Shown one piece after another: positions 7,253 to 13,648 of a stretch of 17,994 nt of DNA. The stretch is taken from NCBI GenBank assembly GCA_964501065.1, contig CAZCRF010000052.1, positions 1-17,994 of the forward strand, read 5' to 3'. Position numbers and translations under genes: made by a program. Source of the stretch: Hallerella sp964501065 (lineage in GTDB: Bacteria; Fibrobacterota; Fibrobacteria; Fibrobacterales; Fibrobacteraceae). The first letter of the stretch is position 1; each line of letters begins with the position of its first letter. A model generated the notes under the pieces. It searched no databases. It worked only from the letters and a program-made list of their open reading frames with translations, and was not told where the DNA came from.

Positions 7253-8092
7253 TCAATAGAGATACCAATTCCACTTCAAGGTATAATGAGTGCTTTTAGT
7301 GTCGCTTTGGTATTGCCAATCATAATCGTCCAAGTAACCCACATTCTTTACGGAAAATCCCCAGCCGGAACTTTTATCGTCATCATCAATAAGGTCTTCA
7401 TCGATGACTCTCGGATAAACGATTATAGAATCCGTGTAAACAGGAACAGCAATCGTCACCGTTTTTGTCCCAGACCAAGCTCCTTGATCCGTTAAATCCA
7501 AAAGAACTCCAGTATTCTTTGTAGTCGAAACTCCGGCATAAGTCACAAATCGGATTTTAAACGAAACCTCCGGATCTCCGTCCGATGTCGTCGAAAACAA
7601 GCACACGGCGTCGTCCCAACAAGTGGAAGTTTGTGCGTAATAAGTGAGGGAGAGTTTCATCGTCTTCGACGTTTCGAGGTAGTACTTCGCCGCACTCGAA
7701 CTCGAATAAGTGTCACTGGAACTGCTCGAACTCGAGGAACACCCGTACCAAGAATCGCAAGAACTGCTCGAAGACGACGTCGCGCATTGGTAGCCGTAAT
7801 AGGTGCAGCACCAGGAATCGCTGTAAGAAGCCGTGCCCAGGTAACAGGCCGTTTCGCAACCGTAGCCGTAACTGGAGCAGCACCACGCCGCCGTATTCAG
7901 TTCAAAATTCCTGTTATAACAATCCCTTTCCACGGCCGCAGCGGAAGAATACTTCGCGTCCCAAAAAGCCTCCTCCTTGGAATCCTCCATCTGCTCTTCC
8001 CCGGCGGCAAAGGCGTTCTCGTCCGAGCACGCGGAAAGGAGAGCCGCCAAGGCGAGCGGCATCAGTTTCAGAAAAATCCCTTTCATTTGCAT
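7253..8092 (-). CDS. Ser/Cys-rich lipoprotein (279 aa)
   Basis: Start at 8092 with AGGAGG seven bases upstream; this Shine-Dalgarno overlaps the TAG stop of the upstream barrel gene. The lipobox LSAC has Cys22 followed by SDENAF, nearly the same lead-in as the neighbouring GLUG lipoprotein. Residues about 60-120 carry two similar Cys-rich modules of pattern WCCxxYGYxC, then poly-Ser linkers (about 105-140). The C-terminal half (about 145-279) looks like a beta-sandwich with alternating hydrophobic residues and a D-rich loop (EDLIDDDDK) that could bind calcium. Poly-Ser linkers are a hallmark of Fibrobacter secreted enzymes and surface proteins. No catalytic motif is visible; a carbohydrate-binding or structural role is possible but unproven. 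Confidence 0.8.
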   Translation of the reverse strand: MQMKGIFLKLMPLALAALLSACSDENAFAAGEEQMEDSKEEAFWDAKYSSAAAVERDCYNRNFELNTAAWCCSSYGYGCETACYLGTASYSDSWCCTYYGYQCATSSSSSSCDSWYGCSSSSSSSSDTYSSSSAAKYYLETSKTMKLSLTYYAQTSTCWDDAVCLFSTTSDGDPEVSFKIRFVTYAGVSTTKNTGVLLDLTDQGAWSGTKTVTIAVPVYTDSIIVYPRVIDEDLIDDDDKSSGWGFSVKNVGYLDDYDWQYQSDTKSTHYTLKWNWYLY

Positions 8093-8103
8093 GTCAAAGC
8101 CTC

Positions 8104-9513
8104 CTAAAGCGAGAAGTCCAATTTGAGACGCCAAGTGCGCGAACCCTGTTCATGGGAACGCCATCCATAACTTGCGTACGTCCTGTGCGAATGCAACAGA
8201 ATCTGCCATTCCAGGGAGAAGTGCCGCGTCAGCTCCACGCCGAAGCCAAGGTAGCCCATGAAGTCCCAATCGCCCGGGTCGTAGGCGTCGTTCCTCGTAT
8301 CCGAATCGTCCCAATACCCGTAAGAGTAACTGTAGTCATACATATACCATTCGAGCCAGGCGTAAACCGGCTTGCGGATGTTCATGTTGTAGCTGACGAA
8401 CGGCGAAATCCAAGTCAACCGACCGAGCGGGAACCCGAAACGGAATTCGAGCGGAATCTCCGCTACGACGTTGTGGTACTTGACTCCCGCGTCAACGTAC
8501 TCGCTGAACTCGTATTCCGCGTAATTATAGACGGCGTTCAAGCCGAAGGAGAACGATCCGTAGCGGTAAAAATACGCACGCAAATAGATTCCAAGCCCCA
8601 CCGTGATTGCCATCGGCTCATCCCCATCCATCCCCATCAATCGGCGTTCTTTGAACGACCCTGCGTAAAGAGACGTGCCGAAGTAAAGGGTACGCATCCT
8701 TTCCGGGGTCAAGTTGACGGCGGAATCCCCCGCGTTTTTCCCGGAAGCCTTTTCTTCGGGAGTGATTCTCAGCGAATCCCCGAGGCGCGAAAGCGTGTCC
8801 GTCGAAAGCAGGATGATTGCCCCGGACACATTCTCTTCCGGCTTCTCGACTTCCTGCGTCCGTACATCGACGAGCATCAAGTCCGTTTGCCGGAGGGTGA
8901 CGAAGACGGCAGAGACTTGCCCCCCGGAGGCTAGCGCGAGGATGGAATCCGCAGCGGACACGGCCGCCCCGCGCTTCGCTAAACTGTCGTTCAACGCCTT
9001 GTCCTTCAACCGGGCTTCCTGTTCGGCAAAGGCCGTGCAGCCGCAAACGCCGTCTATCCGGGCGCAGTTCGAATCCGCCGCACCGTCCGGGCAAAAGGAG
9101 CAAAAGTTTTGGCATTCCGGGCTGAGCGTGAGCAGCGGCACTTCCGTCGAATCGGTTGCAGCGATGGAATCTCCGTTGAAAAATTTCGCCCGATTTTTGG
9201 GCATCGTCACCCGCATGCGTTGCAGAGCCTTCACGGTATCGCCATTGAAGTCAATGCGGAACGCACATAAGGCATCCGCGCAACTGTCCAAGAAAGCCTC
9301 TGCGAGCTTCGCCGACTCCAAACTTTTCAAGTCGGCAGCCGACTCTGCGGAAGCCGCGCTGTCGAGGAGCGCATTGCAGCCGCAGAGCGAATCCACCCGC
9401 ATGCACATGGCGTCGTCCGCCTTGCCCGCACAGGGCGCGCAAAGCGAAAGGCATTCCCCGTCGGCAAATAGGGAAGGCACGAACAGGAACATCACCACAA
9501 AAAATCGTTTCAT
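8104..9513 (-). CDS. Outer-membrane beta-barrel protein with two Cys modules
   Basis: A 469-aa protein with a signal peptide (about 1-17, ending LFA). GAGG lies five bases before the ATG and overlaps the upstream TGA. The N-terminal region has two six-cysteine modules at Cys21-46 and Cys134-159 with identical spacing (C-x3-C-x2-C-x8-C-x6-C-x-C), separated by a helical Ala/Ser-rich segment that includes another Cys pair (78 and 83). Residues about 165-285 form a middle region. From about 285 to the end there are alternating hydrophobic/aromatic strands typical of an 8- to 10-stranded outer-membrane barrel, with Tyr/Trp/Asp-rich loops, ending LKLDFSL. The first half probably faces the periplasm and could form disulfides or bind metal or peptidoglycan (inference). 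No named family recognised. Confidence 0.8.
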   Translation of the reverse strand: MKRFFVVMFLFVPSLFADGECLSLCAPCAGKADDAMCMRVDSLCGCNALLDSAASAESAADLKSLESAKLAEAFLDSCADALCAFRIDFNGDTVKALQRMRVTMPKNRAKFFNGDSIAATDSTEVPLLTLSPECQNFCSFCPDGAADSNCARIDGVCGCTAFAEQEARLKDKALNDSLAKRGAAVSAADSILALASGGQVSAVFVTLRQTDLMLVDVRTQEVEKPEENVSGAIILLSTDTLSRLGDSLRITPEEKASGKNAGDSAVNLTPERMRTLYFGTSLYAGSFKERRLMGMDGDEPMAITVGLGIYLRAYFYRYGSFSFGLNAVYNYAEYEFSEYVDAGVKYHNVVAEIPLEFRFGFPLGRLTWISPFVSYNMNIRKPVYAWLEWYMYDYSYSYGYWDDSDTRNDAYDPGDWDFMGYLGFGVELTRHFSLEWQILLHSHRTYASYGWRSHEQGSRTWRLKLDFSL

Positions 9514-9520
9514 AAAAGCC

Positions 9521-9997
9521 TCAGTCCGCGATGCTGAAGATTAGCGAGACCACGGCAACCGTCCCGACCAGCACCCAAACCCAAACGGGAGAAGACTCCT
9601 TCTTCTCCGCCGTACGCGTATCGACGACAGCCCCGTAATCCGTCATATTCCGAATCCCGACCAGCCGGTTGTTCAAAATCTGCAAAGCCAAAAGCTCGTT
9701 CCGCTTTCCCCAGACGCCGTTCACCCGGTCGTTGTTCGTGGGCTTGTATTCCACGCCGTTCTTGACCGTCGCGAAAAGGGGCGGATGGTAATTGTAGATA
9801 AAGTAAACCGTGTCGCCGTGCAGTTCCGTAATCACCGGGTCGCCCATCTGAGGGAACCATTCGGAAAGCGCGGGGTGCGCCAAGGCGAATTGGACGTCCG
9901 ACTGGTCAATCCAATTTTCCTTGAGCTGGTAACGGGACGACGAGCTGCAACCGACGAAAATTGCAAACAACACAAACAATCCTAGGATTTTTTTCAT
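9521..9997 (-). CDS. Lipoprotein with C-terminal membrane helix (158 aa)
   Basis: First gene of the nine-gene run. A lipobox FVGC gives a lipidated Cys17 followed by four serines; AAAGGAG lies five bases before the ATG. The mature domain is about 100 residues with a mixed alpha/beta look (GDTVYFIYNYHPP) and a motif NNRLVGIRN. A transmembrane helix follows at about 135-155 (VWVWVLVGTVAVVSLIF). Like the 5497-5988 product it therefore has lipid at one end and a membrane helix at the other, so it may stay in the inner membrane or bridge the two membranes. No family recognised. Confidence 0.85.
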   Translation of the reverse strand: MKKILGLFVLFAIFVGCSSSSRYQLKENWIDQSDVQFALAHPALSEWFPQMGDPVITELHGDTVYFIYNYHPPLFATVKNGVEYKPTNNDRVNGVWGKRNELLALQILNNRLVGIRNMTDYGAVVDTRTAEKKESSPVWVWVLVGTVAVVSLIFSIAD

Positions 9998-10130
9998 TTT
10001 GACTCCTTTAAAACTTTATGCAATTCGAAACAAAATCTCCGAGCATCATGGATTCCTTCCCCACATCAAAATCGCTCACGCTCCAATTTCCCCGACGGCC
10101 GCCAAAGCTATCCCAACAAGAAGAGACAGG

Positions 10131-10189
10131 CTTTCTTCTTTCTTCTTTCTTCTTTCTTCTTTCTTCTTTCTTCTTTCTTCTTTCTTCTT
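10131..10189. repeat. Perfect heptanucleotide tandem repeat (CTTTCTT)
   Basis: Eight uninterrupted copies of CTTTCTT (10131-10186) plus three bases of a ninth. The strand is pure pyrimidine on plus and purine on minus. Because seven is not a multiple of three, any frame through it reads a seven-residue Lys/Glu/Arg cycle and a copy change would shift frame. Tracts like this are prone to slippage. It sits about 130 bases upstream of the envelope operon's first start codon. Confidence 0.97.
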
Positions 10190-10227
10190 GCATCGTGCAT
10201 CCTCGGCGCTTGAAAGAAGACACATCC

Positions 10228-10298
10228 CCGAACCTCGGAATCCTGTACGCAAAAAGGCGTGGGACTCGTTTCCCGCTTGCTTGCAGACTGAGGTTCGG
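10228..10298. repeat. Inverted repeat, 9-bp arms
   Basis: CCGAACCTC (10228-10236) and its exact complement (10290-10298) enclose 53 bases, which contain a smaller hairpin of GTGGGA with TCCCGC. It could fold as a branched RNA stem. No T-run follows on either strand. Confidence 0.5.
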
Positions 10299-10513
10299 CA
10301 AAACCATGACGCACAAACAAACGACAACGACCCACGCCCCAATTGGGACGTGAGCGTCTGCCCCCTACTCTCCGCGTCGAATTTTGCCGATTCCAGTCTG
10401 GAGAATAAGAGCAAAGGCTCAAAAACATGCTTCCCCACTGTTTGTACGAAAAAATAAGTAAACTTTCTTTTGCAGTCAAGAGCCGATGTGAAAATGGTCA
10501 CCTTCGGCAAAGG

Positions 10514-10568
10514 CCCGGAAGCCCCCGCGTCCAAAAACGTTGCCGATTCCAGTCCAAGGGCTTCCGGG
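10514..10568. repeat. Inverted repeat, perfect 11-bp GC-rich arms
   Basis: CCCGGAAGCCC (10514-10524) and its exact complement (10558-10568) are separated by 33 bases. On the minus strand it begins 16 bases after the stop of the 32-aa micro-ORF. There is no downstream T-run, so an intrinsic terminator is unlikely; an RNA structure or protein-binding site is more plausible. Confidence 0.6.
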
Positions 10569-10583
10569 AAAAGTTGCACGGTT

Positions 10584-10682
10584 TTACTTCCTCGGAGAAT
10601 TGTTGCCGCGACCGCCGCCGGATTTACCCCCCGTCGTAGAAGGGAATCCCGCATGATTCGGGTCGTTTGTCGGTTGTGGCAT
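10584..10682 (-). CDS. 32-aa micro-protein, MPQP family copy B
   Basis: A 32-residue ORF starting MPQPTNDPNHAG and ending GRGNNSPRK. GGAGG sits four bases before the ATG. A longer frame to 10772 exists but its extra residues share nothing with copy A (2305-2391), and homology begins exactly at this methionine. Copies A and B share 19 of 28 aligned residues with mostly synonymous third-base changes, the best evidence in this window that both are real genes. It is Gly, Pro and Asn rich, polar and probably disordered, with four extra C-terminal residues (SPRK). Copy A has a repeat-bearing 43-aa partner in front; copy B does not. It lies upstream of, and on the same strand as, the envelope operon. 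Confidence 0.75.
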   Translation of the reverse strand: MPQPTNDPNHAGFPSTTGGKSGGGRGNNSPRK

Positions 10683-10700
10683 GATGCCTCCTCTTTTCCC

Positions 10701-10733
10701 CGGGCGGAATTGCCCGAGAGCCTTTCCAATATA
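10701..10733 (-). promoter_or_regulatory. Possible -10 element and leader hairpin of copy B
   Basis: On the minus strand TATATT (10733-10728) is a fair -10 element; I find no good -35 partner. The following leader would contain a hairpin with CGGGC/GCCCG arms (10701-10705 and 10712-10716) just ahead of the Shine-Dalgarno of the micro-ORF. It might modulate translation. Confidence 0.3.
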
Positions 10734-10773
10734 AGGATTCGAGCGGGGACATTCGGGGACAACATGCTGCAAG

Positions 10774-10864
10774 GGTGATTGGTGGTCAGAGATTCAATTG
10801 GCAATGAGCAATTAGCAGTTAGGGATGAGGAGTTAGTGGGTAGTAGTCAGTGGTTAGTTGACTG
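10774..10864. repeat. Degenerate heptamer array
   Basis: About 13 in-register 7-base units run through this stretch, for example CAATGAG, CAATTAG, CAGTTAG, GGATGAG, GAGTTAG, TGGGTAG, TAGTCAG and TGGTTAG. Nearly all central units end in AG, usually TAG or GAG. The units are diverged copies, unlike the perfect CTTTCTT tract 600 bases away. It resembles the diverged short tandem repeats found between genes in some other bacteria. Confidence 0.6.
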
Positions 10865-10876
10865 TAAACAAAAAAA

Positions 10877-10977
10877 GTCATGTTGAGCGACCCGCCTGCC
10901 TGTCGGCAGGAGCGAAACATCCCTTCACTGTTCCTGGATTAACGCCTTCGGCGTTAGCGGCTGCGCCTCTGGATGAC
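10877..10977. repeat. GC-rich palindromic element, probably a dispersed repeat
   Basis: The stretch starts GTCATGTTGAGCGA and ends near GGATGAC. It contains two perfect hairpins: CCTGCC/GGCAGG (10895-10900, 10905-10910) with a 4-base loop, and TAACGCC/GGCGTTA (10940-10946, 10950-10956) with a 3-base loop. ATGTT and AACAT also flank the first hairpin. Elements of the GTCAT-GAGCGA-GCGAAACATC type are widespread dispersed intergenic repeats in many genomes (from memory). No coding potential seen. Confidence 0.5.
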
Positions 10978-11071
10978 GACGATTCCGGAGGCTCGGTGGG
11001 ATTCCTTCGCCCAAAGACGCAAAATTTTTACACACTCACAACACGGAAAATTCGTCATTTAAGCACTTCAA

Positions 11072-11100
11072 AAGACATAACGAGCAAAAATCGATATAAT
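11072..11100 (+). promoter_or_regulatory. Candidate promoter of the secreted HExxH protein
   Basis: A consensus TATAAT (11095-11100) is preceded at exactly 17 bases by AAGACA (11072-11077), four of six matches to the -35 consensus. The predicted start near 11107 leaves about a 35-base leader before the ATG at 11142. Confidence 0.5.
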
Positions 11101-11141
11101 TTTTACACAGCCAACAGGTTTCAAAAAGGGATGGTTTTGGC

Positions 11142-13562
11142 ATGAAACAAAAAATTCTATTCAGTTCAATCCTCGCTTGTGCCGTTTCGTTCGGAATCGC
11201 CGCAAACGGGGACGCCTACACGTGGCCCTCTTACCGCTCCGACTTGGATTACGACACCAAGTCGAACATCGGGGTCATCAATCCGCCGACGCAATTCAAC
11301 GACAACTGTTCCGGCGTCACGGGGAAAAAGGCGGGGAAATGGTGGGCGTTCTACTGGGGCGCGAACCGCGATTCCCGCATCACGGACGTCACCATCGACT
11401 CCATCTTGAAAAAATACGACACGGACTTCGGCTACCTTTACGACACTCTCGGCTGGGCGCCCGACGCGCAAGCGCAAGACGGCAAATACAGCGCCGTTTA
11501 CTACTACGGTTCCGGCACTTGCGCCGGAGGGGCGACGACGGACACGACGGGCGGTTGGCAGACTTGGATCGCGGGATACACGGCCGTCTCGGCGTCCTTC
11601 TATCCGCTTTACAGCTTCAACACGAGCTGTCCTTACGCCGACAGAGTCTCCCAAATGGACGCGATGATTCACGAAGGCATCCATTCCATGACGAACGGCT
11701 ACCCCGGAGCGAAAGACGCCCACTGGTTCCAAGAAGCGGGGAACACATGGATCCAACAGGACATGTTCTCCCACCGGAACGCGGTCTATTCCGGCATGGG
11801 ATTCTTGAACGCGGCGACGGTCATTGCGCCGTTCATCCCGATTGAATGCTATTCGGGCTGGCTCATCGACGGCACCTTCGGAGGCCCGGGGGCGCAGGGC
11901 GTCAATGCGAACCAACGCTACCTCATCGGCGGCACGCAGTATTCGAACATTTTCCCCACTTTCGTCGGCACGTGGATCGGGACTGGAGCCGTCCGCTGGA
12001 TTTACGGCAATGCGACGGGAACGGACAACAACACGTACCTTCTCGAAACCTACGGCAAGGATTACGGCTTAGGCGACGAAGGAGTCCGCCGGCTCATCAC
12101 GGAGTTCCGCGCCAAGCTCACCCTTCTCGACATGAAGGGGTGGTCCGAAGAGATGCGCAACCTGCTGAATCAACAGTTCGGCGTGCAATCCTACTGGGAA
12201 CAGGATTATTGGGACAACAAGAATTACAGTTACACATGGACGATGACCCCCTACCAGACGATGACCCAGAGCGGGGATTACCTGGTGCCGAATTCCGACG
12301 TCACGCCGGGCTGGTCAGGCGCAAACCAGATCCCCCTCAAGGTGCAGAGCGGCGCGAAGGAAGTCACTGTCTCCTTCTACCCGGACGGCTCGAACTCAAA
12401 CAACACGAACATGAACTTCCTCCTCTGCTACCGCGCCACGGACGGCACTCCCGTTTACAGCGAACCGATTACGGGAGAAGGCTCCGTCACCTTGCGCTTG
12501 GACAAGACGCCCTCATCGACGAACGGCACGCAGATGATTTTCGCCGTCGCCGTGAACACGGACTACAAATACAGCGGCAACGAAGACATCCGCAAGAATC
12601 ATTACGGATACAAGCTCAAGCTCGAATCGGGAATCAGCGGCGCGGGCGATGCGAACACGGCCTACTACCGCGACTTCAACCTGGATTACGACTGGGAATC
12701 CCTCCCGACGACAAACGTTTCCAGTTCCTCGAACGCAGCCTCCAGCTCCTCGGCAGCTTCTTCGTCTTCCGCGCAAATGTCCAGTTCCGCAGCGCAGTCC
12801 AGCTCTTCGGCTCAGGCATCGAGTTCCTCTGCCGAAGTTTCCGCAGAAGTCCTGCAGTTCGCCGTGACGGTGACTCTCCCGATAGACGACAACTACGCCG
12901 GAGTTTCCTTCGACTTGAATCCTTCCGAAATCGCGAAGGCTCTCGGCATCGGAACTTCCGAAATTTCCAGCAAGGCGACGTACTTCGCCGTGAACGCGGA
13001 CGGCTCGGAAAACACCGTTTCCACGGCCAACGCACCCGGACACTGGTTCAACGCGAGCGGCAACGTGGCGAACTATTCCGACGACGATGCGAAAATCTAT
13101 TCGGAACTCAACCTGTCTGCGGGAACGGGAACCGTCGGGCATTATCCGAACCGGGTTTCTAATGGGGACTCTTACAAGATTAAACAGGGACTTCGCTACA
13201 ACGGCAAGACGGTCACCTACGAAATCACGATCAACGTGACGAACGAATCGGGCAGTGGGAAATCGGAAGTGACGACCGCATTGATGTACGGAATCTCGGG
13301 ACCCGCGAACCATTTGCAGCTCTCTTACAAGAACGGCATTCTCCAAGTCGAGTACAGCCTCAACCGGCGCGACAACGCGAAGCTCAGCCTGTTCAGTCCG
13401 TCCGGGTCGCTCATCGCCGTGCAGATGGTCGGTTTGCAAAACGCGGGGCATCACACGGCAAGCTTTGACCTTAAGAAAATGGGGCTTCCGAACGCGACCT
13501 ACATCGTGAAAATCACGTCGGGAGACTTCCGCGAGGCCAGATCCATCTCTCTTGGCAAATAA
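11142..13562 (+). CDS. Secreted multidomain HExxH protein with Ser linker and sorting domain
   Basis: An 806-aa protein with a signal peptide (about 1-20). The N-terminal domain (about 25-350) holds HEGIH at 177-181 and WFQEAGNTW with Glu198, 17 residues after the second His. This is the layout of gluzincin metallopeptidases (HExxH then a downstream W-x-x-E), so a zinc protease-like fold is plausible. It may correspond to a DUF6055-type domain (unsure). A beta-sandwich region follows (about 365-520), then a poly-Ser/Ala linker (525-567). A domain at about 568-705 resembles DUF4859 by memory (NYAGVSFDLN, AKALGI). The last about 85 residues look like a Por-type C-terminal sorting domain (LSLFSPSGSLI, NATYIVKI). 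Start: ATG with only a weak AAGGG upstream. A strong terminator follows. It probably acts outside the cell; substrate unknown. Confidence 0.85.
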   Translation: MKQKILFSSILACAVSFGIAANGDAYTWPSYRSDLDYDTKSNIGVINPPTQFNDNCSGVTGKKAGKWWAFYWGANRDSRITDVTIDSILKKYDTDFGYLYDTLGWAPDAQAQDGKYSAVYYYGSGTCAGGATTDTTGGWQTWIAGYTAVSASFYPLYSFNTSCPYADRVSQMDAMIHEGIHSMTNGYPGAKDAHWFQEAGNTWIQQDMFSHRNAVYSGMGFLNAATVIAPFIPIECYSGWLIDGTFGGPGAQGVNANQRYLIGGTQYSNIFPTFVGTWIGTGAVRWIYGNATGTDNNTYLLETYGKDYGLGDEGVRRLITEFRAKLTLLDMKGWSEEMRNLLNQQFGVQSYWEQDYWDNKNYSYTWTMTPYQTMTQSGDYLVPNSDVTPGWSGANQIPLKVQSGAKEVTVSFYPDGSNSNNTNMNFLLCYRATDGTPVYSEPITGEGSVTLRLDKTPSSTNGTQMIFAVAVNTDYKYSGNEDIRKNHYGYKLKLESGISGAGDANTAYYRDFNLDYDWESLPTTNVSSSSNAASSSSAASSSSAQMSSSAAQSSSSAQASSSSAEVSAEVLQFAVTVTLPIDDNYAGVSFDLNPSEIAKALGIGTSEISSKATYFAVNADGSENTVSTANAPGHWFNASGNVANYSDDDAKIYSELNLSAGTGTVGHYPNRVSNGDSYKIKQGLRYNGKTVTYEITINVTNESGSGKSEVTTALMYGISGPANHLQLSYKNGILQVEYSLNRRDNAKLSLFSPSGSLIAVQMVGLQNAGHHTASFDLKKMGLPNATYIVKITSGDFREARSISLGK

Positions 13563-13583
13563 AAGGACTCAAGTCCGAAAAGA

Positions 13584-13617
13584 CCCGTCGGTGCGCTGAC
13601 GGGCTTTTTCGTTTTTC
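13584..13617 (+). terminator. Rho-independent terminator
   Basis: An 8-bp stem (13584-13591 with 13596-13603, one G-U pair) around a TGCG loop, followed by CTTTTTCGTTTTT. It ends transcription of the secreted-protein gene only about 30 bases before murB begins. A smaller hairpin (GGACT/AGTCC, 13565-13576) precedes it. Confidence 0.85.
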
Positions 13618-13648
13618 GGCCGGGGAAAAGTTGACTAAATTTTCGCCG

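Larger units (their letters stand above)
9998..10583. other. Gene-free intergenic stretch with repeats and inverted repeats
   Basis: This 586-base stretch lies between the 28-aa paralogue copy B and the first operon gene. Several overlapping open frames cross it on both strands, but they owe their length to the CTTTCTT tract and none has a ribosome binding site, conserved motif or plausible composition. It contains the heptanucleotide tract, two long inverted repeats described separately, an imperfect palindrome at 10333-10352, and TCGGCAAAA (10295-10303) complementary to 10382-10390. A structured non-coding RNA or long leader of the operon is possible. Confidence 0.5.

Noticed and set aside
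9999..10457. Plus-strand frames with Phe/Leu/Ser repeats over the same tract
   Set aside because: Hydrophobic run is a by-product of the pyrimidine repeat; no start signal or family resemblance.
10076..10804. Long minus-strand frames through the CTTTCTT tract with Lys/Glu/Arg repeats
   Set aside because: All three frames are open only because the 7-base repeat lacks stops; no ribosome binding site, no conserved motif, and they overlap each other and the micro-ORF.
11166..13454. Long opposite-strand and alternate-frame ORFs in the secreted HExxH gene
   Set aside because: Arg/Val/Asp-rich shadow composition with no start signals; the main frame has domains, signal peptide and terminator.
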